From Brevibacterium album DSM 18261 (lineage in GTDB: Bacteria > Actinomycetota > Actinomycetes > Actinomycetales > Brevibacteriaceae): a stretch of DNA of 64,000 bases. Location of the stretch: contig NZ_AUFJ01000010.1 of assembly GCF_000426445.1 (NCBI RefSeq), positions 372,001 to 436,000 of the forward strand, in the 5' to 3' direction. Made by a program: the position numbers and the translations under genes. Positions within the stretch are counted from its first letter, which is position 1. Each line of letters starts with the position of its first letter. Positions 1 through 8,222 of the stretch are shown piece after piece. The notes below the pieces were generated by a model. It saw only the letters and a list, made by a program, of their open reading frames with translations. It searched no databases and was not told the origin of the DNA.

Positions 1-33
1 CCCCGCTCGAGAGCATCGTGATGCCGGCCGGTG

Positions 34-285
34 TCAGCCTGCGACGATGTTGACGACCTTGCGACCGCCCTTGGCGCCGAACTCGACGGTGCCCGCGGAC
101 AGTGCGAACAGCGTGTCGTCGCCCCCGCGGCCCACGTTGGAGCCGGGGTGGAAGCGGGTGCCGCGCTGACGCACGAGGATCTCACCCGCATTCACGAGCT
201 GACCGCCGAAGCGCTTCACGCCCAGGCGCTGAGCATTGGAGTCGCGGCCGTTCTTGCTGGAGCTGACGCCCTTCTTGCTTGCCAT
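34..285 (-). CDS. rpmA: 50S ribosomal protein L27
   Basis: This is ribosomal protein L27 of the large subunit, whose N-terminal tail reaches toward the peptidyl-transferase centre. The 83-residue product has the family's usual length and opens with [17 protein letters not shown], followed by the L27 signature [12 protein letters not shown] near residues 37-48. The ATG is preceded by a TAAGGAG ribosome-binding site. It lies 26 bp after rplU in the same direction and almost certainly shares its transcript. No N-terminal cleavage extension of the Firmicutes type is seen. Downstream, obg is often next, but the window ends. Confidence 0.98.
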   Translation of the reverse strand: MASKKGVSSSKNGRDSNAQRLGVKRFGGQLVNAGEILVRQRGTRFHPGSNVGRGGDDTLFALSAGTVEFGAKGGRKVVNIVAG

Positions 286-311
286 ACGCTTGTCTCCTTA
301 ACTCTGGTCGC

Positions 312-620
312 TCAGGCGATGCCGGTGATCTTCAGGCGGGTGAGCTCCTGGCGGTGGCCCTGGCGCTTCTTGTAGCCCGTCTTGTTCTTATACTTCTGGA
401 TGACGATCTTGGGCCCGCGGAGCTCGTTGAGCACCTCAGCGGAGACCTTGACCTTCGCAAGCGCCTCGGTGTCCGTGGTGACGGAGTCGCCGTCCACGTG
501 CAGGACTGCGGGGAGCTCGACGGACTCGCCGGCCTCAGCCTTGATGCGGTTGACGGTGATGACGTCGCCGACGCTGACCTTCTCCTGGTGGCCGCCGGCG
601 CGAACGATGGCATAGACCAT
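312..620 (-). CDS. rplU: 50S ribosomal protein L21
   Basis: Ribosomal protein L21, 102 residues. The product begins [15 protein letters not shown] and carries the conserved C-terminal stretch with [11 protein letters not shown] longer reading frame continues upstream to 746, but the start at 620 is chosen because family alignment begins at MVYA and because AGAAGGGGA sits just upstream. It is the first gene of rplU-rpmA and is served by a strong promoter about 190 bp upstream, which gives a long 5' leader. Confidence 0.98.
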   Translation of the reverse strand: MVYAIVRAGGHQEKVSVGDVITVNRIKAEAGESVELPAVLHVDGDSVTTDTEALAKVKVSAEVLNELRGPKIVIQKYKNKTGYKKRQGHRQELTRLKITGIA

Positions 621-721
621 ATGCGTCCCCTTCTGCTCCTGCGCACAGCACTGCGCCGCGCGTCTTGTACATTCACGAGTGGGCGATTCCCACCTTGGCT
701 CCGCCTCGCACGACCGGCGGC

Positions 722-739
722 ATCCGCACTGCTGCGGAT
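722..739 (-). other. Hairpin in the rplU leader
   Basis: A 7-bp inverted repeat (ATCCGCA / TGCGGAT with a 4-nt loop) lies in the long leader between the rplU promoter and the rplU start codon. It might take part in autoregulation by a ribosomal protein, but nothing in the sequence proves this. Confidence 0.3.
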
Positions 740-811
740 CGCACATGGCTGCGCGGCGGCACCCATTACGAGGGGGAATCTGCCCGGGTGCCCTCAGAGC
801 ACCGACGCGTA

Positions 812-840
812 ACTCTACCCGAACCCGGGAGGCCGGTCAA
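812..840 (-). promoter_or_regulatory. Promoter of rplU-rpmA
   Basis: On the minus strand TTGACC (840-835) is followed after exactly 17 bp by TAGAGT (817-812), a near-consensus housekeeping promoter. Transcription would start near 805, leaving a leader of about 185 nt before rplU. The -35 element overlaps the last codons of the upstream chorismate-mutase gene, whose stop is at 837. Confidence 0.75.
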
Positions 841-1178
841 AGCTGCGGTCGCACCGCGCCGGGCTTCGTTCCCGCCTCCCCCGCGATCCGCTCGTGGTGC
901 CGGATGACCTCCGCCACGATGAATGCGAGGAAGGTCTCGGCGAACTCGGGATCGAGATGCGATTCCTCTGCGAGCCCCCGCAGGCGCTCCACCTGCCGCG
1001 CTTCGCGCTCCGGATCCGCCGGCGGCAGGGAGTGCTCCGCCTTGAGCCTGCCCACCCGCTCCGTGAGCTTGAACCGCTCGGCCAGCACGTGGACCAGCAC
1101 CGCGTCCAGGTTGTCGATGCTCGACCGCAGGCTCGCGAGCTCCTCCGGAACACCCGCGTCAGAGCTGTTCCCTGTCAT
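837..1178 (-). CDS. Chorismate mutase, AroQ type, monofunctional
   Basis: The 113-residue product matches the small all-helical AroQ chorismate mutases, which convert chorismate to prephenate in phenylalanine/tyrosine synthesis. The pattern LRSSIDNLDAVLVHVLAERF near residues 15-34 is the first helix with the conserved Arg and Asp-Asn, followed by Lys in VGRLKAEH, the DPEREARQVERL loop and a last helix FIVAEVIRHHE. The start at 1178 is chosen over an upstream in-frame ATG because AGGAGG precedes it and the family begins here. It sits alone between the symporter gene and rplU. The exact partner enzymes are not in the window. Confidence 0.85.
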   Translation of the reverse strand: MTGNSSDAGVPEELASLRSSIDNLDAVLVHVLAERFKLTERVGRLKAEHSLPPADPEREARQVERLRGLAEESHLDPEFAETFLAFIVAEVIRHHERIAGEAGTKPGAVRPQL

Positions 1179-1245
1179 ACCGCATCCTCCTGGGCCGGAT
1201 CGTGATTGCGGGCACAAGGATACACAGGCCCCGGACGCACAGCGC

Positions 1246-1279
1246 GCGGCGCTCACCTGCCGATGCAGGTGAGCGCCGC
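1246..1279 (-). terminator. Hairpin terminator after the symporter gene
   Basis: A perfect 15-bp inverted repeat with a CGAT loop lies 42 bp beyond the stop of the AGCS symporter gene. No U-tract follows it, which is common in high-GC actinobacteria, so efficiency cannot be judged. Confidence 0.55.
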
Positions 1280-1320
1280 TCACTCAGATGTTTGAGCCCC
1301 GATGGAGCCGAGCTCAGCTC

Positions 1321-2895
1321 TCAGGCATTGCCCTGCTGCTCCCGGATCTGAGCGAGGTGCTCCTCATCCTCCGCGCCCAGCTCATGGAGCCGGCCGGACT
1401 TCCGGTCGGCCAGGTACTGCTTCATCTCCTTCTTCACCACCGGCATGAGGAAGTACAGACCGAGGATGTTGACGAAGGCGCAGCAGAACAGCGCGGCATC
1501 CGAGAAGTCGACGACCGTGCCGAAGGAGGCGAGGCAGCCGATGACGATGAAGGTCATGAGAATGAGCTTGAAGACAAGATCAGTGGAGGAGCGCTTGCCG
1601 AACAGGTAGTGCCAGGCCTTCTCCCCGTAGTACGCCCAGGTGATGAGCGTGGAGAGGGCGAAGAGCATGACCGCGATCGCGAGCAGAATCGGCCACCAGG
1701 GGGTGATGGTGGCGAAGGCCGCGGAGACGAGGGAGACACCGTCCGGGGTCTCACCGCCGTCGATCACCTGCTGCATGGCCTGCTCGTAGACGATCCCGCC
1801 GCCGATCACGACGGTGAGGGCCGTCATGAGGCAGACGACGACAGTGTCGAGGAAGGGCTCGAGAAGGGCGACGAAGCCCTCGGACACCGGCCTGCGGGTC
1901 TTCACGGCCGAGTGCGCGATGGGAGCAGAGCCGATTCCGGCCTCGTTCGAGAACGCCGAGCGCTGGAAGCCGACGATCATGGTGCCGATCAGCCCGCCGA
2001 ATCCTGCCTCCGGCGTGAATGCCCCGGCCACGATCTCGCCGAGCGCGGGCAGGATCTGGCCGGCGTTGCCGAGGATGACGATGAGGCAGGAGAGGATGTA
2101 GAAGATGCCCATCGCCGGCACCAGCTTGCTGGTCACCCGGCCGATCGACTTGATCCCGCCGATGATCACGGCACCCACGAGCCCCGCGATGAGGAAGCCC
2201 ATGATGAGCCCGCCGATGGGCGCCGCGAAGAAGCCCTCCTGCCCGCCGGTCACCTCACGGATCTGAACCGCTGTCTGGTTGGACTGGAACATGCCCGCAC
2301 CGGCAACGCCGAACAGCAGGATCGCGATGGCGAAGAAGCCGGTGAGCGCATTCGAGACGGGTCCGGGGAAGCGCTTGAATGCGACCGGGAGATACTTGAA
2401 GGGGCCGCCGTCGACGGTCCCGTCCTCCCTGATCTCCCGGTACTTCACACCGAGCGTGCATTCGACGAATTTGGTGCACATGCCGAGCAGACCGGCAATG
2501 ACCATCCAGAAGGCGGCACCGGGCCCGCCGAGGGCCAGCGCCGCGCCGACGCCGGCGATGTTGCCGAGGCCCACGGTGCCCGAGACCGCCGAGGTGAGCG
2601 CCTGGAAGTGAGTGATCTCGCCCGGGTCGTCGGAGCGCGAGAATTTGCCCCGCACGACTTCGAGAGCGACCTTGAAGCCGCGGAACTGGATGAAGCCGAA
2701 GTAGACCGTGAAGATGGCCGCGGCGACGATGAGCCAGAAGACGACGATCGGCAGGGGGCCGACCGAGTAGAAGACGATTCCGGAGAACCATGCGACCACA
2801 GGGTCAAGGGCGCCGTTGACTGCATCCTCGATCCGGCGGACCTGTTCCTGTCCCGCGGGTTGCGCAAGGGTGTATGCGCTCAGTTGTGTGCTCAT
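1321..2895 (-). CDS. Sodium:alanine/glycine symporter, AGCS family
   Basis: A 524-residue polytopic membrane protein of the amino acid carrier (AGCS, TC 2.A.25) family, which imports alanine, glycine or glutamine with Na+. About ten hydrophobic segments are visible. Family hallmarks include SGTVGLGNIAGVGAALALGG near residue 105, the GGPFKYL segment, and FSNEAGIGSAPIAHSAV near residue 315. The C-terminus is a charged cytoplasmic tail. No Shine-Dalgarno sequence precedes the ATG; instead TACGGT lies 8 nt upstream, suggesting a leaderless transcript. A CRP/GlxR-like site overlaps this promoter. The substrate is not deducible from sequence. Its position between rne and rplU separates genes that are often adjacent in this phylum. 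Confidence 0.93.
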   Translation of the reverse strand: MSTQLSAYTLAQPAGQEQVRRIEDAVNGALDPVVAWFSGIVFYSVGPLPIVVFWLIVAAAIFTVYFGFIQFRGFKVALEVVRGKFSRSDDPGEITHFQALTSAVSGTVGLGNIAGVGAALALGGPGAAFWMVIAGLLGMCTKFVECTLGVKYREIREDGTVDGGPFKYLPVAFKRFPGPVSNALTGFFAIAILLFGVAGAGMFQSNQTAVQIREVTGGQEGFFAAPIGGLIMGFLIAGLVGAVIIGGIKSIGRVTSKLVPAMGIFYILSCLIVILGNAGQILPALGEIVAGAFTPEAGFGGLIGTMIVGFQRSAFSNEAGIGSAPIAHSAVKTRRPVSEGFVALLEPFLDTVVVCLMTALTVVIGGGIVYEQAMQQVIDGGETPDGVSLVSAAFATITPWWPILLAIAVMLFALSTLITWAYYGEKAWHYLFGKRSSTDLVFKLILMTFIVIGCLASFGTVVDFSDAALFCCAFVNILGLYFLMPVVKKEMKQYLADRKSGRLHELGAEDEEHLAQIREQQGNA

Positions 2896-2903
2896 GGAGC
2901 CAG

Positions 2904-2909
2904 ACCGTA
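2904..2909 (-). promoter_or_regulatory. Leaderless -10 box of the symporter gene
   Basis: TACGGT ends 8 nt before the ATG at 2895 and no purine-rich ribosome-binding site is present, so transcription probably starts at or next to the start codon. Confidence 0.5.
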
Positions 2910-2911
2910 CC

Positions 2912-2927
2912 TGTGATTCACGTCACC
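2912..2927 (-). promoter_or_regulatory. CRP/GlxR-like operator
   Basis: On the plus strand the site reads TGTGATTCACGTCACC, which fits the CRP/GlxR pattern TGTGA-N6-TCACA at all but the last base. It lies in the spacer and -35 region of the symporter promoter, where binding would be expected to repress. Confidence 0.5.
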
Positions 2928-2958
2928 CGGGAGTCCCTGCACCCCCTCCGTGACGCTC

Positions 2959-2974
2959 GTTACGTTATCGTAAC
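2959..2974. repeat. Inverted repeat GTTACG-N4-CGTAAC
   Basis: A perfect 6-bp inverted repeat with a TTAT centre sits about 65 bp upstream of the symporter start in otherwise GC-rich DNA. It could be an operator or a second upstream promoter (the minus strand contains TAACGT), but no regulator can be assigned. Confidence 0.35.
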
Positions 2975-3116
2975 CGCGGCCGCCCCCGGGGTCCCCCAGA
3001 ACGAACAGGCGGGTTGCTGTGCCGAACGACGCCGCCTGATCCCCGGCTCCTTGTGCGCTCCGCACGCTGCAGGGCATCTGCTGGGGGATCCGCCCTCGGC
3101 GCGAGGCACACAGACC

Positions 3117-3155
3117 GGCACCCGGTGCGAGGAGATCACTCCTGCACCGGGTGCC
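3117..3155 (-). terminator. Terminator of rne
   Basis: A 12-bp perfect stem (GGCACCCGGTGC / GCACCGGGTGCC) is extended by an inner AGGAG/CTCCT stem after a one-base bulge and closes with an ATCA loop. It begins 21 bp beyond the rne stop codon. No clear U-tract. Confidence 0.65.
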
Positions 3156-3175
3156 TGCGGATGCTCCTGTGCGTA

Positions 3176-6100
3176 TCAGTCGTCCATGCCGATGAGGAGG
3201 ATGGGAGCCGCCGCCTTGGGGGCCTCCTCCTTCGCGGAAGCGGCCTGCTTCGCAGGAGCCCCCTCCCCTGCTGCGTTCGGCGCCTCGGCCGCCGCCGCGC
3301 GCTCGGCAGGAGCTGCCTTGACCGGTGCCTTGCGCTGAATGCTCGTCACCGTGTCGGCGCCGATCATGAGCGGTGCAGGTCCGCTCGGCTCCGGGGCCGG
3401 CTCCGGCGTCCGGATCTCGGCCGGTGCCTGAGTCGCGGCGGGAACCGATGCGGAGGCCGCGCCTTCCTGCGCCGAGGCCGCCTCCTCGCGGGAGTCACCC
3501 GCAGAGGAGCTCTCCGTCCTCGCCTCGCCGGAACCGCCGCGGCTGCGCGAACGCCGGCTGCGCGAGCGCTTGCGGGGCGCCTCGGACTCCTCGGCGCCGC
3601 CCTCGGAGCGCTGCTGCGAGCCCGCGTCGCCGGAACCGTCCTGCGCACCGGCGTCCTTCTCCGCAGAGCCCCTGGCGGAGGAGTCCTTCGCACCCGCCCC
3701 CCTGCGCTTGGAGCCGCTGCCGTCCGAGCCCTTGTCGTCCGAGCCCGCCGACTCGGAGTCGTGCTTGAGCGTCGCCTTCGCGATCGCGGCGACGGCGCTG
3801 CGCGACTGCTCGGTCTTCTCATCTGCCTCGTGCTGATCCGAAGCCTGCGATTCGGAGTCCTGACCCCGGCCCTTCCGGCGGCCGCTGCGGCGATCGCCCT
3901 TCTCGCTCTTGGAGGATCCCCCGCTCTGCTCCCCCGGTTCGGTGCCCGGCAGGAGGAGACCGCGGCCGGAGAGGTCCTCGCCCGCTGCGGTGAAGGACTC
4001 GGCGAGACCGGTGCCGATCCGCTTGCGGGTCATCTGGACGAGTCCGAGCGAGGTCACCTCAGCGACCTGGTGGCGCGTGCGATCGCGGGCGAGGCACTCG
4101 ACCAGCCGGCGCGTGACGAGGTCCCGATTGGCCTCCAGCACCATGTCGATGAAGTCCACGACGATGATGCCGCCGATGTCGCGCAGGCGCAGCTGCCGGA
4201 TGACCTCCTCGGCCGCCTCGAGGTTGTTCTTGGTGACGGTCTCCTCGAGGTTGCCGCCGGAGCCGGTGAACTTGCCCGTGTTGACGTCGATCACCGTCAT
4301 CGCCTCGGTGCGGTCGATGACGAGCGAGCCGCCCGAGGGGAGATTCACCTTGCGGCTGAGCGCCTTCTCGATCTGCTCGCTCACGCGGAAGTGGTCGAAG
4401 ATGTCGGTGCCCTCGGAGGCGGCCTGAGCCGTCGCCGTCCCCTTGGCCCCGTAGCGGCTCACGCGCTCGAGCAGGTCCGGCGCCACGGCCTCGACGTACT
4501 CGTGGATGGTGTCCCACGCGGAGTCCCCGTCGATGACGAGCGAGTCGAAGTCCTCGTTGAAGACATCGCGGATGATGCGGACGATCATGTCCGGCTCGCT
4601 GTAGAGGAGCTTGGGCGCAGACGTCTTCGGCGCCTGCGACTTCTTGGTGATCGTCTCCCAGCGCCGGGACAGGCGCTCGACATCGCGGCGCAGCTCCTCG
4701 TCCGAGGCGCCCTCCGAGGCCGTGCGGACGATGACGCCCGCATCCGCCGGCAGGATCTCCTTGAGGAGCTTCTTGAGGCGCGCGCGCTCGTTGTCCGGCA
4801 GCTTGCGGCTGATGCCGGTCATGGAGTTCCCCGGGATGTAGACGAGGAACCGGCCGGGCAGCGAGATCTGGCTGGTCAGGCGCGCGCCCTTGTGACCCAC
4901 GGGGTCCTTCGTCACCTGCACGAGGACATGGTCGCCGGAGCTCAGCGCCTGTTCGATCCGGTGGGGCTTGCCGTTCATGCCGAGCGCGTCCCAGTTCACC
5001 TCGCCGGCGTAGAGCACGGCGTTCCGGCCCTTGCCGATGTCGATGAAGGCCGCCTCCATCGAGGGCAGCACGTTCTGGACCTTCCCCAGGTAGACGTTGC
5101 CGATGAGGGAGGCCTGCGCCCTGTGCTCGCTCAGGTAGTGCTCCACCGCGATGCCGTCCTCCAGCACCGCGAGCTGCGTGCGCCCGGACTGCTCGCGGAC
5201 GAGCATGGTGCGGGTGACGGACTCGCGGCGAGCGAGGAACTCGGCCTCCGTGAGGAGGGGACGCCTGCGGCCGGCCTCGCGGCCCTCGCGGCGGCGCTGG
5301 CGCTTGGCCTCGAGCCTCGTGGAGCCCTTGACGCCGGTCACCTCGTCGTCGGAGGACTGGCCCTCGCGCCGGGAGCCGCGCGCCCGCCGGCGACGGCGCC
5401 GCCGCGACCCCTCGTCCTCGCCTTCGTCCTCGGAGTCCTCGGCACCGTCCTCGCGGCCGGAGGCGCCGCCCCGGGGGGAGTCCTCCCCCTTGCGCCGGCC
5501 ACTCTGGTCCTTGCCGGAACCCTGCGAGCCCTCGGCATCCGTGCCCGCTCCGCCGGAGCCCTCCGCGTCGCCCGCGGAATCTCCGGAGCGGCCCTCGGCC
5601 GAACCGTCACCGGACTTCGAGTCGCTGGTCTTCTTCGACTCGCCCGACCGGGCCTCGCCGCCGCGGCGCCTGCGGCCGCGCCGGTTCCGGCGATCGTCGT
5701 CCGAGTCCTCGTCTGCGTCCGCCTGCGCGCTGTCGGCCGAGCCGTCGCGGTCGTCGCCCTCGTCGCCGGAGCCCTCCCCGTCGCGGCCGCGGCTGCGCGA
5801 ACGCCGGCCCCGACCGCCGCGGCGCCGGCGCGAGCGGCCTCGGCCGTCGTCGTCGGAATCGTCGTCCGTGTCGTCGGTGTCGTCTCCGGCACGATCCTCG
5901 GAATCGACGTCGTCCCCGGACGGCTCCTCGTCACCGGAGTACCCGCCCTGCTCGTCTTCGTCGTCCTCGTCGTCGAACCAGTCCGATTCGACCGGCTGGG
6001 CGAGCTCCTCCTGGGGCGCCTGGAACAGCAGGCCCCCGCCGGCCGGGGCGGTGAAGGGGGTGAACTCCCCCGCCGGCGCGCCCGAGGAGTGGGAGAACGG

Positions 6101-6520
6101 CGAGAACGGGTTCCCCGAGGCCGACGCAGCCGCGCCCGGCTCACGGTCCTCGTCCTCCGCGACCTCGGCATCGTCATCGGCCTCATGGGTGTCGGCGATG
6201 TAGGACTCGAACACGAGCCCCCTGTTCGCCACCGAGGCGCGGGCGGACTTCCGGGCCGGCCGCGCATCCGCAGCGGCCTCCGCCTCGGCCTCGTCATGGT
6301 CTCGGGCGTCCCGGGCAGACGCCGCGCCGCGCTCAGGCTCGCGATCGCGGAGGTGGCCGGCGACCTCGGCGATGTCGTCGAGGAGCGCCCTGGCATCGGA
6401 GCGGGGATCGGCCTCGGCGTCCTCCGGCTCATCGGCGGGCTGCCGGGAGGCGCGGAGCGATTCGAGATCGGCGAGGATGGCGGCCGTCGGGTCGGGACGG
6501 TCTTCGTCAGTCGTGGACAT
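3176..6520 (-). CDS. rne: Ribonuclease E/G
   Basis: A 1114-residue RNase E/G family endoribonuclease, the main single-strand mRNA and rRNA processing enzyme. Residues 1 to about 400 are a long acidic and Arg/Ser-rich disordered region; the S1 and 5'-sensor part follows (NVYLGKVQNVLPSMEAAFID, then VLVQVTKDP), then the DNase I-like catalytic core with SLVIDRTEAMTVIDVNTG and VVDFIDM holding the metal-binding Asp residues. The C-terminal 250 residues are again low complexity, rich in Glu, Ser, Arg and Lys. Where relatives carry the Zn-link (C-x2-C before GRG), this protein reads SFTAAGEDLSGRG and has no cysteine pair. The start at 6520 follows AGGAG. An upstream in-frame start would add 12 residues. 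Confidence 0.95.
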   Translation of the reverse strand: MSTTDEDRPDPTAAILADLESLRASRQPADEPEDAEADPRSDARALLDDIAEVAGHLRDREPERGAASARDARDHDEAEAEAAADARPARKSARASVANRGLVFESYIADTHEADDDAEVAEDEDREPGAAASASGNPFSPFSHSSGAPAGEFTPFTAPAGGGLLFQAPQEELAQPVESDWFDDEDDEDEQGGYSGDEEPSGDDVDSEDRAGDDTDDTDDDSDDDGRGRSRRRRGGRGRRSRSRGRDGEGSGDEGDDRDGSADSAQADADEDSDDDRRNRRGRRRRGGEARSGESKKTSDSKSGDGSAEGRSGDSAGDAEGSGGAGTDAEGSQGSGKDQSGRRKGEDSPRGGASGREDGAEDSEDEGEDEGSRRRRRRRARGSRREGQSSDDEVTGVKGSTRLEAKRQRRREGREAGRRRPLLTEAEFLARRESVTRTMLVREQSGRTQLAVLEDGIAVEHYLSEHRAQASLIGNVYLGKVQNVLPSMEAAFIDIGKGRNAVLYAGEVNWDALGMNGKPHRIEQALSSGDHVLVQVTKDPVGHKGARLTSQISLPGRFLVYIPGNSMTGISRKLPDNERARLKKLLKEILPADAGVIVRTASEGASDEELRRDVERLSRRWETITKKSQAPKTSAPKLLYSEPDMIVRIIRDVFNEDFDSLVIDGDSAWDTIHEYVEAVAPDLLERVSRYGAKGTATAQAASEGTDIFDHFRVSEQIEKALSRKVNLPSGGSLVIDRTEAMTVIDVNTGKFTGSGGNLEETVTKNNLEAAEEVIRQLRLRDIGGIIVVDFIDMVLEANRDLVTRRLVECLARDRTRHQVAEVTSLGLVQMTRKRIGTGLAESFTAAGEDLSGRGLLLPGTEPGEQSGGSSKSEKGDRRSGRRKGRGQDSESQASDQHEADEKTEQSRSAVAAIAKATLKHDSESAGSDDKGSDGSGSKRRGAGAKDSSARGSAEKDAGAQDGSGDAGSQQRSEGGAEESEAPRKRSRSRRSRSRGGSGEARTESSSAGDSREEAASAQEGAASASVPAATQAPAEIRTPEPAPEPSGPAPLMIGADTVTSIQRKAPVKAAPAERAAAAEAPNAAGEGAPAKQAASAKEEAPKAAAPILLIGMDD

Positions 6521-6860
6521 GCGGTGGTTCTCCTGTCCGCAGACGCTGCGCCACACCTGCGCCGCGCCTGCGGTGTTTCGGCTGTGCCCGGCGTACCGTG
6601 GCGGGCTCCTGAAACCTTCGGTGCGCTCACGCCGCCCGGCTCGCGCAGTGTTCGCGCGGCGGCCGGCGGCGTACCGCTTCTGCTCTGGCTACCGGCTGGG
6701 AATGATGCGCGCCGGTGCGGCGTGCTGCTCAGCTCGGTGGAAGCGGACGAACGATCCGGGTGTGGTCGGATCAGCACCGCTCTCATTATGTCACAGCGTG
6801 GCCTGCCCCCGTCGCTCACGGGCTTTGCACAGGCTGAATGTCGGCTGGCATCCTTCTGCT
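6521..6860. other. Divergent intergenic region, rne / VKOR
   Basis: These 340 bases separate two divergent genes and hold no convincing gene. A short AT-rich island at 6782-6791 gives a -10-like CATTAT on the plus strand and CATAAT on the minus strand, so both genes may be fired from it. Otherwise I see nothing recognisable. Confidence 0.5.
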
Positions 6861-7505
6861 GTGAGCACTGAGACCGAGAGCCTGCAGACCGGGCAGCAGC
6901 AGGCCCCGCAGGCCTGGTATCAGAGGAGCGTGCCGCTCGGCGTCCTCCTCATCGTCACGGGCGCGATCGGGCTGCTCTCCGCCTTCGAGCTCTCCGTCGA
7001 CAAGATCCGGCTGCTGCGCGATGAGAACGCGGTGCTCTCCTGCGATCTCAACCCCTTCTTCTCCTGCAGCAGCGTCATGACCTACCCGCAGTCGGAGATC
7101 TTCGGCTTCCCCAACCAGTTCCTGGGGATCGGCGCCTTCGCCGTGCCGATCATGCTCGGCGCGCTCCTCGTCGCCGGCGTCGAGCTGCCCCGCTGGTTCA
7201 TGACCGGGCTGAACATCGGCCTGCTCGGCGGAGTCGTCATGGTCACCTACCTCCAGTACGCATCGCTGTTCGAGATCGGTGCCGGCTGCCCGTGGTGCAT
7301 GGTCGTCTGGGTGGTGACGATCCTGCAGTTCTGCGTCGTCACAGCCCGGAGCGCGCGCGCAGGCGCCTTCGGCGCGGTGCTGCGCGACAGCCTCGTCGCT
7401 CGCGTGCTCTCCGGCATGCCGCTGGCCATCGCGGGCCTCTGGCTGTTCATCGTCGCCGCCGTCGTCCTCGTGCAGTTCTGGACCTTCTTCAGCGCGCAGC
7501 TCTGA
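6861..7505 (+). CDS. VKOR-family membrane oxidoreductase
   Basis: A 214-residue integral membrane protein of the vitamin K epoxide reductase family. In actinobacteria such proteins reoxidise DsbA-type thiol oxidases using menaquinone and so support disulfide bond formation outside the membrane. The active-site CxxC is seen in GCPWCMVVW near residue 140, and the loop cysteines in SCDLNPFFSCSSV near residues 61-72. Four to five hydrophobic segments are present. The GTG at 6861 is chosen because the family alignment begins shortly after it. No Shine-Dalgarno is visible and CATCCT lies 6 nt upstream, suggesting a leaderless message. No fused thioredoxin domain and no dsbA neighbour is seen. Confidence 0.88.
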   Translation: MSTETESLQTGQQQAPQAWYQRSVPLGVLLIVTGAIGLLSAFELSVDKIRLLRDENAVLSCDLNPFFSCSSVMTYPQSEIFGFPNQFLGIGAFAVPIMLGALLVAGVELPRWFMTGLNIGLLGGVVMVTYLQYASLFEIGAGCPWCMVVWVVTILQFCVVTARSARAGAFGAVLRDSLVARVLSGMPLAIAGLWLFIVAAVVLVQFWTFFSAQL

Positions 7506-7570
7506 GGCAGGCGGTCGCGCCACCATGCAGCCTCCGCAGCGCCACTGCGTCTCCGCGTCGCTGCCCCGCG

Positions 7571-7608
7571 TCTCCGGAACAGCACGCTTCAGCGTGCTGT
7601 TCCGGAGA
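7571..7608. terminator. 38-bp perfect palindrome after the VKOR gene
   Basis: An 18-nt arm (beginning TCTCCGGAACAGC) and its exact complement flank a TC centre; as RNA it makes a stem of about 17 bp with a TTCA loop. It lies 66 bp beyond the VKOR stop, between two convergent genes, and is best read as a terminator for the plus-strand gene, though there is no U-tract. Confidence 0.55.
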
Positions 7609-7619
7609 TGCGCGACCGG

Positions 7620-7684
7620 ACCCCGGAGAAAATAGCCGAGCCTCCTGCCGCACACATCAGCGGTGCGCGGGCAGGAGGCTCGGC
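7620..7684 (-). terminator. Intrinsic terminator of ndk
   Basis: On the minus strand a 15-bp perfect stem (arms 7684-7670 and 7649-7635, beginning GCCGAGCCTCC) with a partly paired loop is followed directly by TATTTTCTCC. It lies 22 bp beyond the ndk stop and is one of the few in the window with a real U-tract. Confidence 0.8.
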
Positions 7685-7706
7685 GGGCACCCTCAGCAGA
7701 TCAGCC

Positions 7707-8126
7707 TCAGCGGCCGGGGAACCAGATGGCGATCTCGCGCTCGGCGGACTCGACGGAGTCGGAGCCGTGCACGATGTTCTTCTGCACCTTCTCACCCCAG
7801 TCCCGGCCCAGATCGCCGCGGATGGTGCCGGGGGCCGCGGTCGTGGGATCGGTGGCCCCGGCGAGCGAGCGGAAGCCGGCGATCACGCCGTCGCCCGCAG
7901 CGATGACCGCGAGCACCGGCCCGGAGGACATGAAGTCGACGAGCGGCTGGTGGAAGGGCTTGCCCTCGTGCTCGGCGTAGTGCGCGGCGAGCTGCTCCGG
8001 CTTCGCCTCCACCAGCTCGACGGCCTGCAGGACATAGCCCTTGCGCTCGATCCGGGCGAGCACCTCGCCGGACAGCCCGCGGGCGACGCCGTCGGGCTTC
8101 ACGAGGATGAGGGTGCGTTCGGTCAT
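7707..8126 (-). CDS. ndk: Nucleoside diphosphate kinase
   Basis: This 139-residue enzyme transfers the terminal phosphate from one nucleoside triphosphate to another nucleoside diphosphate through a phosphohistidine, balancing the NTP and dNTP pools. It shows the N-terminal [15 protein letters not shown], the RSLAGATDP nucleotide-binding segment and the active-site NIVHGSDS with His near residue 117. The length is typical. AAGGAG precedes the ATG at 8126; an upstream in-frame start at 8180 is less likely. It is last in the minus-strand series ileS, folC, DUF4233, ndk, separated from the DUF4233 gene by 96 bp. Confidence 0.97.
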   Translation of the reverse strand: MTERTLILVKPDGVARGLSGEVLARIERKGYVLQAVELVEAKPEQLAAHYAEHEGKPFHQPLVDFMSSGPVLAVIAAGDGVIAGFRSLAGATDPTTAAPGTIRGDLGRDWGEKVQKNIVHGSDSVESAEREIAIWFPGR

Positions 8127-8222
8127 GGCTCTCCTTGACGTTCTCTGCGATGACGGGCCGGCGGACCGACCGCTCCGCACACGATTCTAGGCGCGGCGCG
8201 GCGTGCGCACGGCGGCAGGGCC

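Noticed and set aside
1288..2916. 542-residue open frame on the plus strand
   Set aside because: It is the antisense shadow of the AGCS symporter gene, with a composition full of Asp, Glu, Arg and Gly typical of reversed GC-rich frames.
3014..6871. 1285-residue open frame on the plus strand
   Set aside because: Antisense shadow of rne; no motifs, extreme Leu/Arg/Ala content. The rne frame has clear catalytic motifs.
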